A stretch of 37,979 nucleotides of DNA from Silene noctiflora (lineage: Eukaryota; Streptophyta; Magnoliopsida; Caryophyllales; Caryophyllaceae). A program made the translations under genes and the position numbers. The stretch lies in NCBI GenBank assembly GCA_009801015.1, contig VHZZ01000121.1, positions 45,420 through 83,398 of the forward strand, written 5' to 3'. Shown here one piece after another: positions 23,819 to 37,979 of the stretch; positions within the stretch are counted from its first letter, which is position 1; each line of letters starts with the position of its first letter. Under the pieces are notes generated by a model. That model had not been told where the DNA came from, made no database searches, and worked only from the letters and a program-made list of their open reading frames with translations.

Positions 23819-26800
23819 AACTATGCGAAAAAATAGCGATAAGGACCCGAGGTTTCACAGCCAAGCAATAAGGACCTCAAGCCACTTTTTTCGTTAACTC
23901 ATACAAACTTCCGTTAACTTTCCTATATAAATGATTATACCTTCACTGATCTCTGACTCGCAACAGGCATTGTTCCCGAACGACTTATGTCCGACGGTTG
24001 TATCATTGCCCACGAGATTATACACTATCTCAACAAGACGAAGAAAGGGACAAATTGTTATGTTGCTCTCAAGCTTGATATTAAAGCTTTTGATTGGGTT
24101 TCATGGTCTTTCCTTATGTCAGCTCTTGATCGGTTTGGTTTCCCGGTTTTATGGAGAAATTTAATTTGGGAATGTATCTCAACGATCACCTATCGAGTTA
24201 TGATAAATGGTGAACCTTCAGCTTCCTTTCGCCTTTCTTGTGGAATTCGTCAGGGTGATCCTCTATCTCCTTATTTGTTTATTCTGTGCATGGAAATTCT
24301 ATCTGCTCAATTAAGACAAGCAGAGGATACTGGCCTCATTCACGGCATAAAAATATCAAGATATGCTCCGCCTATTTCTCATTTATTTTATGCTGATGAC
24401 GCGTTTATTTGCTGCAAGGTAAGCCCGTCAGCTTTTGAGGCTTTACGTGATTTATTTCACCGCTTTGAGCTTGCATCTGGCCAGATGATTAATTTTGAAA
24501 AATCCTTTATCAAATTCAACCCGAACTCTCCGACGGATTTCAAGGCACAGATGTTATCTATCCTTCGCATGAAGGATTCTCCATCTTTTGGTTCATACCT
24601 TGGGGTTCCTGTTGATTTGACCCGAAAGAAGACTTCTGCTTTTCATCCACTTCTGGATAAGCTCACTTTCCGGGTTGCTTCATGGTCCTCGCTTCATCTG
24701 ACACAACCAAGTAAGTTGATCATTATCAACACGATTATTCTTGCAACCATAAACCATGTGCTTGCAGCTACTCCTTTACCTATGTCCATAACTAGGAAAA
24801 TTGACTCCTTAATAATTGCTTTCTGGTGGCGGAAAGATGTGAAAAATCGAACCATCCACTGGCTTCCCCAGGATCATCTTCATACACCAAAAGACAAAGG
24901 AGGTCTTGGCATCAAATTTGTATCACTGTTAGGCCAGGCTTCTCTTCTTAAGAATTTTTGGCGTATTCATCAACAACCATCGGGTATACTTGCTAAATAC
25001 TTGGTTCCAAAATATCAGAAAGATTTTCCAATTCCTAAAGCCAAGTCCCTGATATCTCAACCGTCTTATTTTGGTCCAATCTGTGTCGAGCTGTTTCCAC
25101 ATGCGCCCCTATTATGGCATGAAAACTTGGTAATGGAAAGACCGCTAATATACTTAATGACAGCTGGATCCAAGGCAACCCCCCTATTTGGCGTCATGGT
25201 ATGCCAACCCACACTTTGCATATTGAGAATTTACTTTCACCAACTGGCACCCGGAATCCAACTGTCATCTTCAATTTTTTTGAACCATCAACAGCAAAAG
25301 CGATTCTCTCCATGGAACCACCACTGCTAAGCACTGATGATTACCTATATTGGAAATACACAGAAGATGGAAGGTACACTACCAAAGTTGGTTATGTTTA
25401 CTGACTATCCCAATCACCTATGCCTTTTGTTCCTTCGTTTGTATCAAAGTTCCCTTGGTGATTGCTCTGGAAGTTTCCATACTCCAAAAAGTTCTCAGTG
25501 TTTATCTGGCGCCTTATTCGAAATATTCTTCCCTCCATGACAAATCTTAAGCGTCGAGGCTTTCTACTTAATGATTTTTGTATCTTCTGCAAATCCGCCC
25601 CTGAAATTGAAGACCATTTGTTCCGCTCATGTGACATTATATAACATATTTGGCGATCCTCCATTCTTGGGCTAAACTCAATGTCAAATCCGACGACTCC
25701 CTTTTGGCAATGGATTGCGGACCACATTATCTACCTTCACAAAATTTCACGGCCATCTTCTACCCTACTTCTTTCCTTCTACTGTATTCTACGCTCAATT
25801 TGGTTGACTAGGAACTCTGTCATCTTCAATGCATCAGTTTTCCAGCCAGTTAACATTCTCCGCTTAGCTGACTTCATGATAATCACACATCTCAAGCTGC
25901 AAGGGTACCGGCTACAGAATCATCTACAGCTGCCTGCATGTTCGTTGACAGGTACTACTCACCAACCATCACTGTCTGCTATCTCGTATTATTTACAGGT
26001 CCGGAAATTAGCAACGCTCAATTACTACCGGTTATCTCGTTCGGATTCAACAAGTGGACAGACAAAAACCTCCATCATACACGCCTCCAGCATGTTCTTG
26101 ACCTCCTCAATTGCCTTGTTGCGGACTTTGCAGCATGCTACTTCTGATGTCGACGCTTCAATTACCTTCTCTATCAACTCCAAAAAACTATCTTCAATTC
26201 CGTTCTGGCAGGTTGTATGCCAGTCCCAATAGATGCCCGGAGTTCTTTACGAGAAATTCGGCTTCTTCTTCGTATGTACCAACATTGGTCTGTAAGCCTT
26301 GCTACAGGCTAATTCCTACTAGTTTTTTGTACTAACGCTTTTATTTCATCAATATATATCAGTTAACCTTTGTCGAAAAATAAAATAAAATATAAATGAT
26401 TAAAACAACTAAAAACATTATTTATCCATTTTATTTAATAGTTTACCAAATGTTTACTCAATTTCCCCAAACCAATTTAACTACCAAGCTCCTGCTCCCT
26501 TTCTTATTACTTAACCCTTCAGTTGCCCTTGTCTCACTTACTCTACATTACGGTATTTGTAAAGGCTGTGTTTCAGTCCCTCAAAATCTGCCCTTGTCTC
26601 ACTTACTCTACATGTACAATACCAATGATAAAAATGCCACAATATGCATTATGTTTTAATTTACGGCTTGTATCTGTTAGTAAAATATTACAGTATATTA
26701 CACAATATACCGTAATCATAATAATATCCGTATTATGGAATAAAGTATAATATGTTGCCAATATTAAGTGATATTATGATTGTGTTTAGATATTCAGAGT

Positions 26801-27522
26801 ACTATAAATGCGCACCATTGTAAATTGTAATTGTTTTAACGATGAACGATTATCAATAATATTAATACAACTATCGCTTTATGAATTTTTCCCTCTTATT
26901 GTTTTACATGATCCGGACCGATGGAGTATGCTTTACACAAATTTTAAGCAAGGTCGGTCTTCTATTAAAATAATTGAAGCAAATAGAGTGTCTAGATTAC
27001 GCGATTAAACTAATATTTTATACCCAATTTTCAAAGTTACTACTACATTTACAATTCAGAATCGGCTAACTTTTAAACTGGGTACTTGGTTTTAAATTAT
27101 TAGGACAATTTTACATGCAAAGGCACGTATCGTTTATCGTTTTACTCGTTTATGTTCCGAAATAGTTGATTTTTTTTGTTCTTTTTACAAAAATTAAAAC
27201 CGGATTTAGTTTTATCTTTTCTCTTGAACCGATCCAAAGCCGCATTTTATCAAAAGTTTCAAATCGAGACATTGAGCTGAAGAAAGGTGACTCGTTGGGT
27301 ATTATTTCTCGAGCAAGAATATTTATAATGATTATTACAATTCACGGGTAATTAAAAGGTGAGAGAGGGGCAAGAAACATTATTAGTAAATATTACTAAA
27401 ACAAAATGGACAAGTAAATTGCTCCTTACTTAATTATCTAAATGCATTGTCTAGAAAATTAGGTCCTTATTGCTTAACTGTGAAACATTAGGTCCTTATT
27501 GCTACTTTTTTATATAGTTTAG
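23819..27522. mobile_element. TIR element split by a LINE
   Basis: About 62 bp at 23819-23880 match the reverse complement of about 27456-27520. Both arms hold two AATAAGGACC units about 29 bp apart, separated by a segment containing TTTCACAG. Without the LINE and its target duplication the element would be about 1.24 kb. The interior right of the LINE contains a 65-bp-period direct repeat (24-bp unit, 26525-26548 and 26590-26613) and no recognisable transposase. Probably non-autonomous. Confidence 0.6.
23938..26389 (+). mobile_element. 5'-truncated L1-type LINE, ORF2 remnant (reverse transcriptase pseudogene)
   Basis: An exact 13-bp target duplication, ATATAAATGATTA, lies at 23925-23937 and 26390-26402. 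The insert begins inside the reverse transcriptase of ORF2 and keeps the palm motifs ([33 protein letters not shown]), the thumb region and a zinc-binding RT-associated segment (CIFCKSAPEIEDHLF near 25580). The endonuclease and ORF1 are missing. The main open frame runs from 23987 to about 25140. Frameshifts occur near 23966 and 25120-25150, and stops follow near 25402 and 25643, so it is dead. The 3' end has a TTTGTCGAAAAATAAAATAA tail, typical of plant LINEs. The LDIKAFD motif seems one residue short. Confidence 0.92.
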
Positions 27523-28585
27523 GTCCTTGGTATGTTGTTTACTCCCATAAAGTCAATGATCTTGTTGGTTTCACGAAAGCAATGTTTAATTATCATTTTA
27601 TCGAAGAAATGAAGGTCTAATTTCACATCCTTGATAATACTAGAAATTTTCCAAAGAATTTCCTAAGTAACTTTGAGATTCCTAAGTGTTTGTGGCTAAA
27701 GTGACTCTTTTAAAGCGAGAGCTTCCGTAACAAGAATACTATTAGATTCCTAAGTGTTTGTGGCTGGTTGCAGGGTAGGTGATGATTGGTGATAAGGTTC
27801 CCTCTCGCAATCTGCGAGTAGCATCAACCAAGGGTGCTCTATTTTCCTCCCACTTGCCCTCCAACTTGCTTTATTGTGAGAGAGACACTATCCGTTTTCA
27901 GTTTATGACGGATAGTGTTGTCACAAGTAAAACGCTTTGTAAGGGGGCGGGGTAGTACATATTTTTAATTTATTTTCAGTAAGATTTTGTTTGTAGTACA
28001 AACTACAAAGAGATGTGAATTCAGAAATGAGAAGGGTAAAGTTGGTAAAATATGTACTCTAATGAGTAAAAAGGTGTACAACCAAAATCAACACAGTTAA
28101 ATTGAAAATTGAAAAGTATAAGGAATATCAAGCCAATTTTTTGACACCTGACTTAAGAAAATTATGATCTGAAACTCATTTGAACTGATATTGATCCGAT
28201 CTGAATCATACTTAACTTGAAATAACAAACTCGATTAAATCGGCTAACTGAAGTGAACCTGGTGATAATCAAACTGAAATCGGAAAAAAACTCACCTAAA
28301 GTAAAATCGAACCAATTTTCCAACCTCATTCAAAATCGAACCAAATAACCCATTTGCCAGGTTTACGTAAGCAAGTATACGTAAGCTACTCACACATAAA
28401 CACTCCTAAAACACATGAAAATTAAAAAATCCTTGACTACTCCAATCATGAATGAGTTACATTAAACATTATCCTGCAATGAAGGGCTGAAACTGCTCTA
28501 GTTAGTAATCACAGGACAATCATTCTATCTTTTGTCCATGTATTACAAACATGTCATTATTCTTCCCTAAAACTCATCCCTTAAA
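27523..28585. other. Intergenic region upstream of the ADH-like gene
   Basis: No ORF of known family is seen. A perfect 11-bp hairpin (arms ACACTATCCGT, 27885-27895 and 27908-27918) is present, and GACGGATAGTG also occurs near 14938. The right end should hold the ADH-like promoter. Confidence 0.5.
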
Positions 28586-28591
28586 TATAAA
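28586..28591 (+). promoter_or_regulatory. Possible TATA box of the ADH-like gene
   Basis: TATAAA lies 106 bp upstream of the ATG at 28692. The spacing is reasonable, but the context is AT-rich and the match may be chance. Confidence 0.35.
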
Positions 28592-28691
28592 CTAGAAATG
28601 AAACCAGTATTATAAAAAAAGAATATTTCAAAAACAAAGAGTAAAAATAAATCCTCATTCCATCAGGATCAATACATTGTCAAGTAAACCC

Positions 28692-31558
<2,867 letters not shown>

Positions 31559-33723
31559 CACCCTACAGGCAGCCTTGCAAATATTTGATTTGTCGCAATG
31601 ATATTGTAAGTGTTCAGGAATGACAAATAGAAAGTACTTTAGCCAGTTTTCTAATTCTTATAATTTGCTTCTGAAGAAAAAATCCAGAAGCAAATCACTT
31701 CCTCCGTTTTTTTTTCCCATTTTATTTATTGCTCTTTTAGCAAATAGATTAAATTGAAACTTATACTCCTCCCTCTTAAGTCTTATCCTTCTCCCACATC
31801 AAGTCCTCAATCCAACACTAACTGCCTCCTTCAACAACCGCCGGTCCGCCACCACACCCAACTCCAGCACTACCACTCGACCAAATCCAGCACCACCACC
31901 CCACAAGCCCAACAACACCACCAGAATCCACCATTACCCACGAGGCCATCACTATCCAAAAAACAACCACCCACAATCAGCCTTACCAAACAAAATTTCT
32001 GTGAACCACAATTCAAAAACCTAAATCTACTCTCCCAACGGATCTCTCCTTCTCAGATATATTGTGCGTCATTGTGGGAGTCAAGATGGCATGTGATGGC
32101 TTGAGGCAGCAGCGTGTGGATCGAAACCAGAGAACACAGTGTGTGACCCTCATCGGAGAGGCAGTGATGTACCATTTAAGCTAGGGACTGTAGGTGGTAT
32201 ATATATGATCATTTGCAGGCATCATGGAGCGCGATTCTATGGGTACACCACTTTTTAAGGGTGTCCTCTCAATTTAGAAGTTTAAAATTTACCCAAAAAA
32301 AAAACTGAAAGAAGTCCAAATAATTAACTGAACATAAAAAGTGGTAATGCATTTCCATTATGTAATTTCTACGGGAGGCGTTTTTAACTTATTTGCAAGT
32401 TTTACTATTGAATGGGGATAATCTTGGGTCAAACATATCTTCAAAGTTTAGGTAAACTCAATTTTTGGATCACTTTTTCCACAGTGTATTTAATCACAGA
32501 ATTAGAGGTGTAGTTTTCACAAATGCTTCATCATCCTCTTACTACCCTCTAATGTTTGAGAAGCCTAGCAGTATGCATGCCTGTTTTACAAACAACTCAA
32601 CAAAGCATAGTTCTGCTACAAGTCCCATGGTCCCAAAGTTTTACTTCCAACAAGAAGAAAACCTAGGTCGCTAGCCTATAGCGTAGAGGCACGTATCACC
32701 TATGTTATTCAGACTTGTAAACACGATGTCGGATGCGACATTGTGTTGAGCGTCTAACACTCCATTTTACAAATTAAGCGGCAACTTGTCAAAAAAGTGT
32801 CTTAACGTTTTATTAAATATTTAGGACACCTATGCTCCATAGACCAAAATAAAAGGGAGGAAATCTAATTGTCTTCTTTGCTTTATAGAGGCACTTACCG
32901 CCCCATGTCTCTCTCCTCTTTGGTCTTCTTAAAGTATTTTTTATTACATCCTTTTGCCTTTGTACTTTCTCTTCTTGCTCTCATCTTTTACACAATTTCA
33001 AGTCAATCTAAGTATGTCAGTCATGTGTTGGTGGTGTTTGATTTTAGGTGTACTGGTCGTTAGTTTTGTCGAAGTACGTGGTAGGAAGCCTAAATGAAGT
33101 GTCGAAATAACATTGCTTATCACATAATGGAGCATTAAGACAGTGAGGCCCCACAAATTCTGGACGATGATGTTTTACATTCTAAGTTGCCATATCGAAA
33201 ACTTCATAGCTAGCTCCATCACTGTGTAAGCAAAGTTGTCTGACATTCGTTTAGGTAAGATTGGCTAAATGACTCAAAAACATTACATAGCTAAAACAGA
33301 GTACTTCAAAAGTCAAAACTAATTAGAGAATTTAACTCAAACTTCATCTTCAGGTATGATTTCTTCTATACCAATTCTCCTCTCAGTCTCAGGTATTCCC
33401 CCCTCCTCCGCCCGGGAAAAAAAAAAGTTAGATGCAATACCAACAATGCATTGGTTTCAGGGCCTCAAGCCACTTGTATGTTTTCAGGATTACGACATGT
33501 ATATACGACTGCCTAAGTTTATGTCCTTTGGGAAGGGAAGTCCTAGTTTAAGTGAAAAAAAGAATCTCAGGTTTCCCAACTCCAAAATACTTTCACATAG
33601 GCCCTAATTTCAATTCAATAATATTTGAACATATTCAGTGTTCACAGAACGGTAACATACATGTGGATTATGCAAGTAAGAAAACAAAGGCAGAATACAC
33701 AGTAAATACCGGCAAGCTTGGAG
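31559..33723. other. Space between the convergent ADH-like and plastid protein genes
   Basis: No supported gene. Near 31695 a CTTCCTCCG-rich segment resembles a decayed Stowaway end. A CCA-rich open stretch at 31790-32100 is low-complexity (Pro/Ser/Thr/Gln) and unlikely to be coding. An 11-bp imperfect hairpin, ACACGATGTCG...CGACATTGTGT, lies at 32721-32745. The rest looks like ordinary AT-rich spacer. Confidence 0.5.
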
Positions 33724-36617
33724 CTATTTGTATTTGTCCATGATCTTGTTTGCTTGGTCTATTGCTTCATCCGTCGAACCTGGCTTTTCATTTATTTTTG
33801 GTCCTTTGTCTTTATTTAGAGCAAGATAAACGAAATAGACAAAGCCCATGACACCCTGTTCCGCAGTAGATAAACAATAGTAAGGCTTTTGTGAAAATGC
33901 ATCTCTCTTTCAAATAGAGAATTAGCTCTCATGGGATTCATCAAATTGACGTTCTCATGAAAAGTAAAAGACAGTAGAATATACCAAATTAGCAGTAACA
34001 GGCTACATTCAACCATAAAAATAATGGTAAAGAAAACAAAAATGGCATTTTATGATGGACCATTTGGAGGAGACATAATAAAGAAATTATGGGAGAGGGC
34101 GGAGTGGTATGTGGAAAGTATATTAGTGCCACTACTCATGTACTTGTGCTTATACATTGACACTCCATCCTCAGGACCTCAAATTGTGCATCCTCCCTCT
34201 TCCCGTATTTTTTTCCTAATAATATGATCCCATAACATTGTAATGAAGATTCCAGCAAACAAACATAACCTAGAAAGATCAGCTCAATTAACCTTAACTC
34301 TTCGTCATTAGCATGTATGCTTTAGATTTGTAAAAGAACCGCCCGTAAATCTTGAATGACAATTATTGGACACTTGAATGACGTCTGACAATATTAGACC
34401 CTTGAATGACAATTATTGGATAACCCCCTGTAAATTTAGCGTAATGAGTCCGGCATGTGTGATGATATTGTGTATTCCTCATTTAATTACATAGTTAAAG
34501 GATTCATCTTTTTCGCATATTGAGGTGTGTGATCACCCCGGGATGGTTATAAGAGATGATTCATGTCAACCGGCTCCAAATCATTTTGGGATTAAGGGCT
34601 CTGATGTTGTTGTTGTTGTTGTTAAATGATTCATCTCATGAGTGGCATTTTCTCATATAAGTTTCTGTGAAGTTAGCAAGGTGAAAAAAATGTTCTGTCA
34701 TATTTCAATCCAATTGATCAATGTCTTTGAGAAACCCTAAACCCTAACTAACAACAACAATTACATCCTTAGTCTTTTTGGCAGTAAATCATTTTCATCG
34801 TCATCCCACAACATCAAACAATTGAATGACAACTACTGGAAAAGTCCATATATATTTTAGCATAAGGACCCTTACTAAGACGGTCTAACATGTGCAACGA
34901 ATCTGAATAATATATATTTCTCATTTCATTATATTATATGGTTAATGGACTGGCCTCCTACGCGAGACTTTCTCATACAGGTTCCATTCTACTTATCAAG
35001 CTAAAAAAAATTGTTCTTCCAGTCCTTTCCAAATGTAATTGATCAATGTCTTTGTGAAACCCTAAACCTAGTGTCACGATGGCATATGGTTGTGGCGGGG
35101 AAAGAGGACTGGACGTGCACAACTCTATCGTTGTGTTAAACATAGAGAGGGTGTAAAGTGATGCAATAGGAATAAGAGAGTATAGTGAGCCATTTGCTTT
35201 ATTCCATCAATTTCAAAGCCGAAAATAGTGCCTTTGGCCCATTGGAAGGGTATACTACGTATGTATATGAGTCTCAGAAAATCAGTAAAGCGACCTTAAG
35301 TAAACATAGGTGTCACCAGCCTAGAGTATCTGAAGGAGAAAATAATAAAAAAATCCAACTTCAATACAAAGAAGAGTCAATAAACAGTACCAGTGAAAAC
35401 AAAACTGTCGACACGAATGATCTGAGAACCAAAAGAGAGAGAGCAGTAGCAACGATGGCCACAGAGATCTTAGCTACAGGTCGTGGAACAGCTTCCTGGA
35501 AATACAAAACATAGTCACGAGAATTCCAAAAAAAAAAAACCTATTGATACATTTAGCATAGAATAAAAGCAAGCTAACTTAAAATACCGGCACAAGGTTG
35601 GTTCCTGCTTCAACTCCATCCTTTCCAATCTTGAAAGCTGTCTGAACAGCTGCTTTAGAAAAGCGGACATATGTACGATGGTTAAAACATAACAGCTGAA
35701 ATCAAAATGGTTTTTAATCTGAACAGTTAGCACAGACAGATAGCAAGGTCAATAGGGCAGTCACGACTGGAACGCCCTAGTCCAGCATCTTTAGAACCCC
35801 AAGACCCCAACCCTCCACCTCCCGAGCCCCTTGTACGTGATAGTAACTTTGTGTGTAGTCCAAAAAGCCGGTGCTAAAACACAATCAATGTCATATTCAT
35901 ACAGCATAATCAATTAAAACCACAGACTGAACTTGACTGGAAGATTCGACCATCAATCTCCCAAAATGTAATTTGGTCAGAATGCTCTATCCTATATTAA
36001 TTTCCCACTCCTTAAATTCCACACTCAGTAAGGTCGTGTACATTCGAACCTACGGGGACATTTCTTTACAGTCACCTACAGTGGATGTTGGCTTTCATAT
36101 ACCCTCCAAATAACTCGAAACACGGAAAACGGAAATAAAATCATAATACTCCCTCCGTCCCAATCATTTTTTTTACCTATGATTACAATATCCCTCGCGA
36201 AGAATAAAAAAAAGTAATCAAATGATTGGGACGGGACGGAGGAGTCATCAATTACGGAATTACACCATCAAACCGTAAAATTGCAATTTTCACCGGAACA
36301 TAATTCAGTAAGAACCTAAGAAGTGAATAAATAAACTAAATTGGGAATTCAGTAACAACAAAATTGCTCAAATTAAGTAGTTGTAATAATTAAAGAAGAA
36401 ATTGTGTTGGGAGAAATGGTTTACCTTTAAAGAACTTGGATTGAATAGCGGAGATAGGGGGTAGAACAGCACGAGAATTAATCTGGTGTTTTGGGCGTAA
36501 GGTTATAGGGGATAGAGTTATAGACGAAGAATTGAAGGAGAGAGATTGAGAGTATTTGACGGAAGAATAATGAAGTGAAATGGGTAAGACGCCATAGCCA
36601 ATGCTTGAAGCTGCCAT
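33724..36617 (-). CDS. Plastid-targeted two-helix membrane protein of unknown function
   Basis: Four exons: 36617-36425, 35652-35588, 35495-35391, 33855-33724, all GT-AG with consistent phases; 164 aa. The first ~55 residues are rich in Ser with few acidic residues, like a chloroplast transit peptide. The mature part reads KFFKAAVQTAFKIGKDGVEAG, then two hydrophobic segments close together (about 95-120 and 122-134: VAIVATALSLLVL and GVMGFVYFVYLAL), then a polar tail ending DQANKIMDKYK. From memory it resembles a conserved plant family annotated only as transmembrane protein (Arabidopsis At2g05310/At4g13500 type); this needs a search. A thylakoid or envelope location is inference. The exons are short and were joined from splice signals and family fit. 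Intron 3 (1.5 kb) holds a tandem duplication and a retroposon. Confidence 0.82.
34395..35075. repeat. Diverged tandem duplication in intron 3 of the plastid protein gene
   Basis: About 34395-34760 and 34822-35075 align in order: TTGAATGACAA(T/C)TA(T/C)TGGA, TTTAGC(G/A)TAA, a CTCATTT segment, and ATTGATCAATGTCTTTG followed by GAAACCCTAAACC. The left copy is longer because a retroposon (34510-34620) sits inside it. Both copies end in a telo-box type AAACCCTAA. Confidence 0.6.
34510..34620 (+). mobile_element. Truncated SINE-like retroposon with (GTT)n tail
   Basis: The 111-bp insert ends in CCAAATCATTTTGGGATTAA, then GGGCTCTGAT and six GTT units, as in AU-type plant SINEs. It is flanked by a near-perfect 16-bp direct repeat, GTTAAAGGATTCATCT (34494-34509) and GTTAAATGATTCATCT (34621-34636). 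The 5' tRNA-like part is missing. Confidence 0.6.
36149..36245. mobile_element. Stowaway-type MITE
   Basis: It starts CTCCCTCCGTCCCAATCATT after TA, and ends AATGATTGGGACGGGACGGA followed by GGAG. It is about 97 bp. The right TA is not preserved. It lies in intron 1 of the plastid protein gene. Confidence 0.8.
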
Positions 36618-37080
36618 TTTTTTTACCGGAACGATTATTCTGATTTTTGCTTCAAGCTTCAGATGATGAGGAACACCCGAACAAATAATTTAGACCCGTC
36701 CAATTTCGACCCAACCCGTCCCGACCTTTTTTCTCTTATGTCAAAATCTGAAAATCTCGATCGTTAATCTGAACCGAAAATAACCTGTTAATTTAACGTC
36801 AAAATCTAATCAAAACGGGTCGATTAACTGGGTAAAAAATGAATAAAGATTTTTTATTAAAATATTAATCTTTATTTAATTATTAGACTTAAAAAACAAT
36901 TATTTTTAATACGTTAAATTTCAAAACCGATTAAGAAAATAATTTTTTTTTGAAACCCAACCGGGTAAAACATATCAAGCAACAAACCGAGCCGCTACCT
37001 CAGGTAGCTTATTGACCCAAAGAGTTCTCCCTACTTCAACTGGCAAAACATGCCCGAAATGTCCGATTTTTTTGCCTCAG
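36618..37080. other. Upstream region of the plastid protein gene
   Basis: This short stretch should hold the promoter of the minus-strand plastid protein gene. No TATA box was seen in a good position, which is common for genes of plastid proteins. Nothing else is recognisable. Confidence 0.4.
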
Positions 37081-37087
37081 GTAAAAC

Positions 37088-37523
37088 GAAAAATGCACGT
37101 CGGTACTCTTGAGGTTTGACATTTTGCCCGAAATACCCGATTTTTTTAATACCAAAAACTTTAAGAGACCATAACTTGTATTTACAAGCTCATAAAGTGA
37201 TGAATTTTTTTTTTTTCAAATTAATCATCTTTCCGAGAACTACGACTTGGAAAAAAAATGTTGAGTTTAGAATTCGTGACCAAGAGATATGGTCACTCAA
37301 AGTTTGTTCAGTCAAAAAAACTTTGACATACAAAAACTTCTAGCCACGGGATCCAAATACGACAATTTTTTTTTCTTATAATTCTCGGAAAAATGATTGA
37401 TTTGGAAAAAAAATTCACCTTTTGAACTCGTAAACACTAGTTATGGCCTTTAAAATTTTCCGGATAAAAAAATTGGTATTTCGGTCAAAATATCAAACCT
37501 CGGGAACACCGCGTGCATTTTCC
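37088..37523. mobile_element. Long foldback (palindromic) element
   Basis: The 436-bp element is almost entirely a diverged inverted repeat with arms of about 210 bp (37088-37300 and 37310-37523). It starts GAAAAATGCACG and ends CGTGCATTTTCC. Both sides are flanked by GTAAAAC (37081-37087 and 37524-37530), an apparent 7-bp target duplication. No coding capacity; it could form a long hairpin RNA. Confidence 0.8.
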
Positions 37524-37735
37524 GTAAAACTAAATAATTATTAAAATAACTTAATTTCTATAATACTTTTGGTTTAGTTGATGGAAAATTGAATATAATA
37601 ATTAAACTATTAACACTGAATATGCTTTAGTTTTTTTAAAAATATTTTTTGATTTAAGAAATGTTTAAAAAAGGGAATTGCTTTTTATCGTCCGAGTTTT
37701 ACTAATGTCGCCCGAATTAGTAACATTATGCAGTG

Positions 37736-37931
37736 TAGGCAGTGGGCCGTGCTGGGCCGGCACGCGGGATTTCTCTTCATTTTGGCCCGGCCCAGGCACG
37801 GGTATAGGGCTTTATGGGTCGTGCCGTGCCGGACCCAATAACCCCAGCCCATGCCGCGGCCCGCTAATGGCACGGCAATTTTCGTGCTTGGGTCGTGCCT
37901 GGCCCATGGGCTTTTCGTGCCTAGTCTATGG
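37736..37931. mobile_element. GC-rich end of a probable hAT-type element
   Basis: Repeated GGGCC, GGCCCGG and GGCACG units on both strands form a GC-rich island in AT-rich DNA. Such GGGCCGTGCCGGGCC-type arrays are the subterminal repeats of plant hAT transposons. The other end, if any, lies beyond the window, which finishes in two T-runs. Confidence 0.45.
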
Positions 37932-37979
37932 GCCGGCCCATGTTCATTGATTTTTTTTTTTTAATTTTTTTTTTTTTTT

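Noticed and set aside
26396-27351. Several short open frames right of the LINE
   Set aside because: AT-rich, no homology recognised, and inside a non-autonomous TIR element.
31754-32104. 116-codon Pro/Ser/Thr/Gln-rich open frame
   Set aside because: Low-complexity CCA-rich DNA without domain, splice context or clear promoter; similar CCA-rich text occurs in the kinase intron near 9100.
37678-37950. Open frames on both strands at the right end
   Set aside because: They result from the GC-rich, stop-poor hAT-type subterminal repeats, not from a gene.

Overview
The window is a stretch of plant nuclear DNA. Genes have GT-AG introns, the sequence is AT-rich, and the spaces between genes and many introns are full of MITEs, SINE/LINE debris and foldback elements. 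The encoded proteins are angiosperm families, and a eudicot fits best. Motifs such as 'ctccgtat' and the SINE/MITE style would suit Caryophyllales (for example Amaranthaceae), but the sequence alone does not fix the species. One ambiguous base (N) is at 369. No CRISPR, rRNA, tRNA gene or bacterial-style operon was seen.

Five protein genes can be assembled exon by exon with conserved splice sites, consistent phases and no internal stops. (1) A PB1-domain Raf-like MAPKKK of the B4 type, + strand, 2709-11806, 9 coding exons, about 1242 aa, with a 3.9 kb intron carrying a long-TIR element. (2) A secreted pectate lyase, + strand, 13791-18023, 7 exons, 443 aa. (3) TMKL1, an LRR receptor-like pseudokinase, - strand, 22016-18970, 2 exons, 686 aa, convergent with the pectate lyase. 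(4) A zinc-type alcohol dehydrogenase-like protein, + strand, 28692-31558, 10 exons, 382 aa, with an altered cofactor-specificity position. (5) A small plastid-targeted two-helix membrane protein of unknown function, - strand, 36617-33724, 4 exons, 164 aa, convergent with the ADH gene. These are neighbours by position only; nothing suggests a shared pathway.

The interval 22.2-27.5 kb is a transposon nest: a hAT-like MITE, two abutting MITEs, and a TIR element of about 1.2 kb split by a 5'-truncated, frameshifted L1-type LINE with an exact 13-bp target duplication. Other mobile features are a nested Stowaway/hAT pair at 12.3-12.8 kb, a dispersed AT-rich repeat present twice (12.9 kb and 29.85 kb) with target duplications, a tRNA-derived SINE in the TMKL1 intron, a truncated (GTT)n-tailed retroposon at 34.5 kb, a Stowaway MITE at 36.15 kb and a long foldback element at 37.1-37.5 kb. 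I found no convincing new multi-gene system. The best leads are the unknown plastid membrane protein, the ADH cofactor-site change, the pseudokinase, a G-quadruplex motif just after the Raf-like start codon, and the small repeat families.
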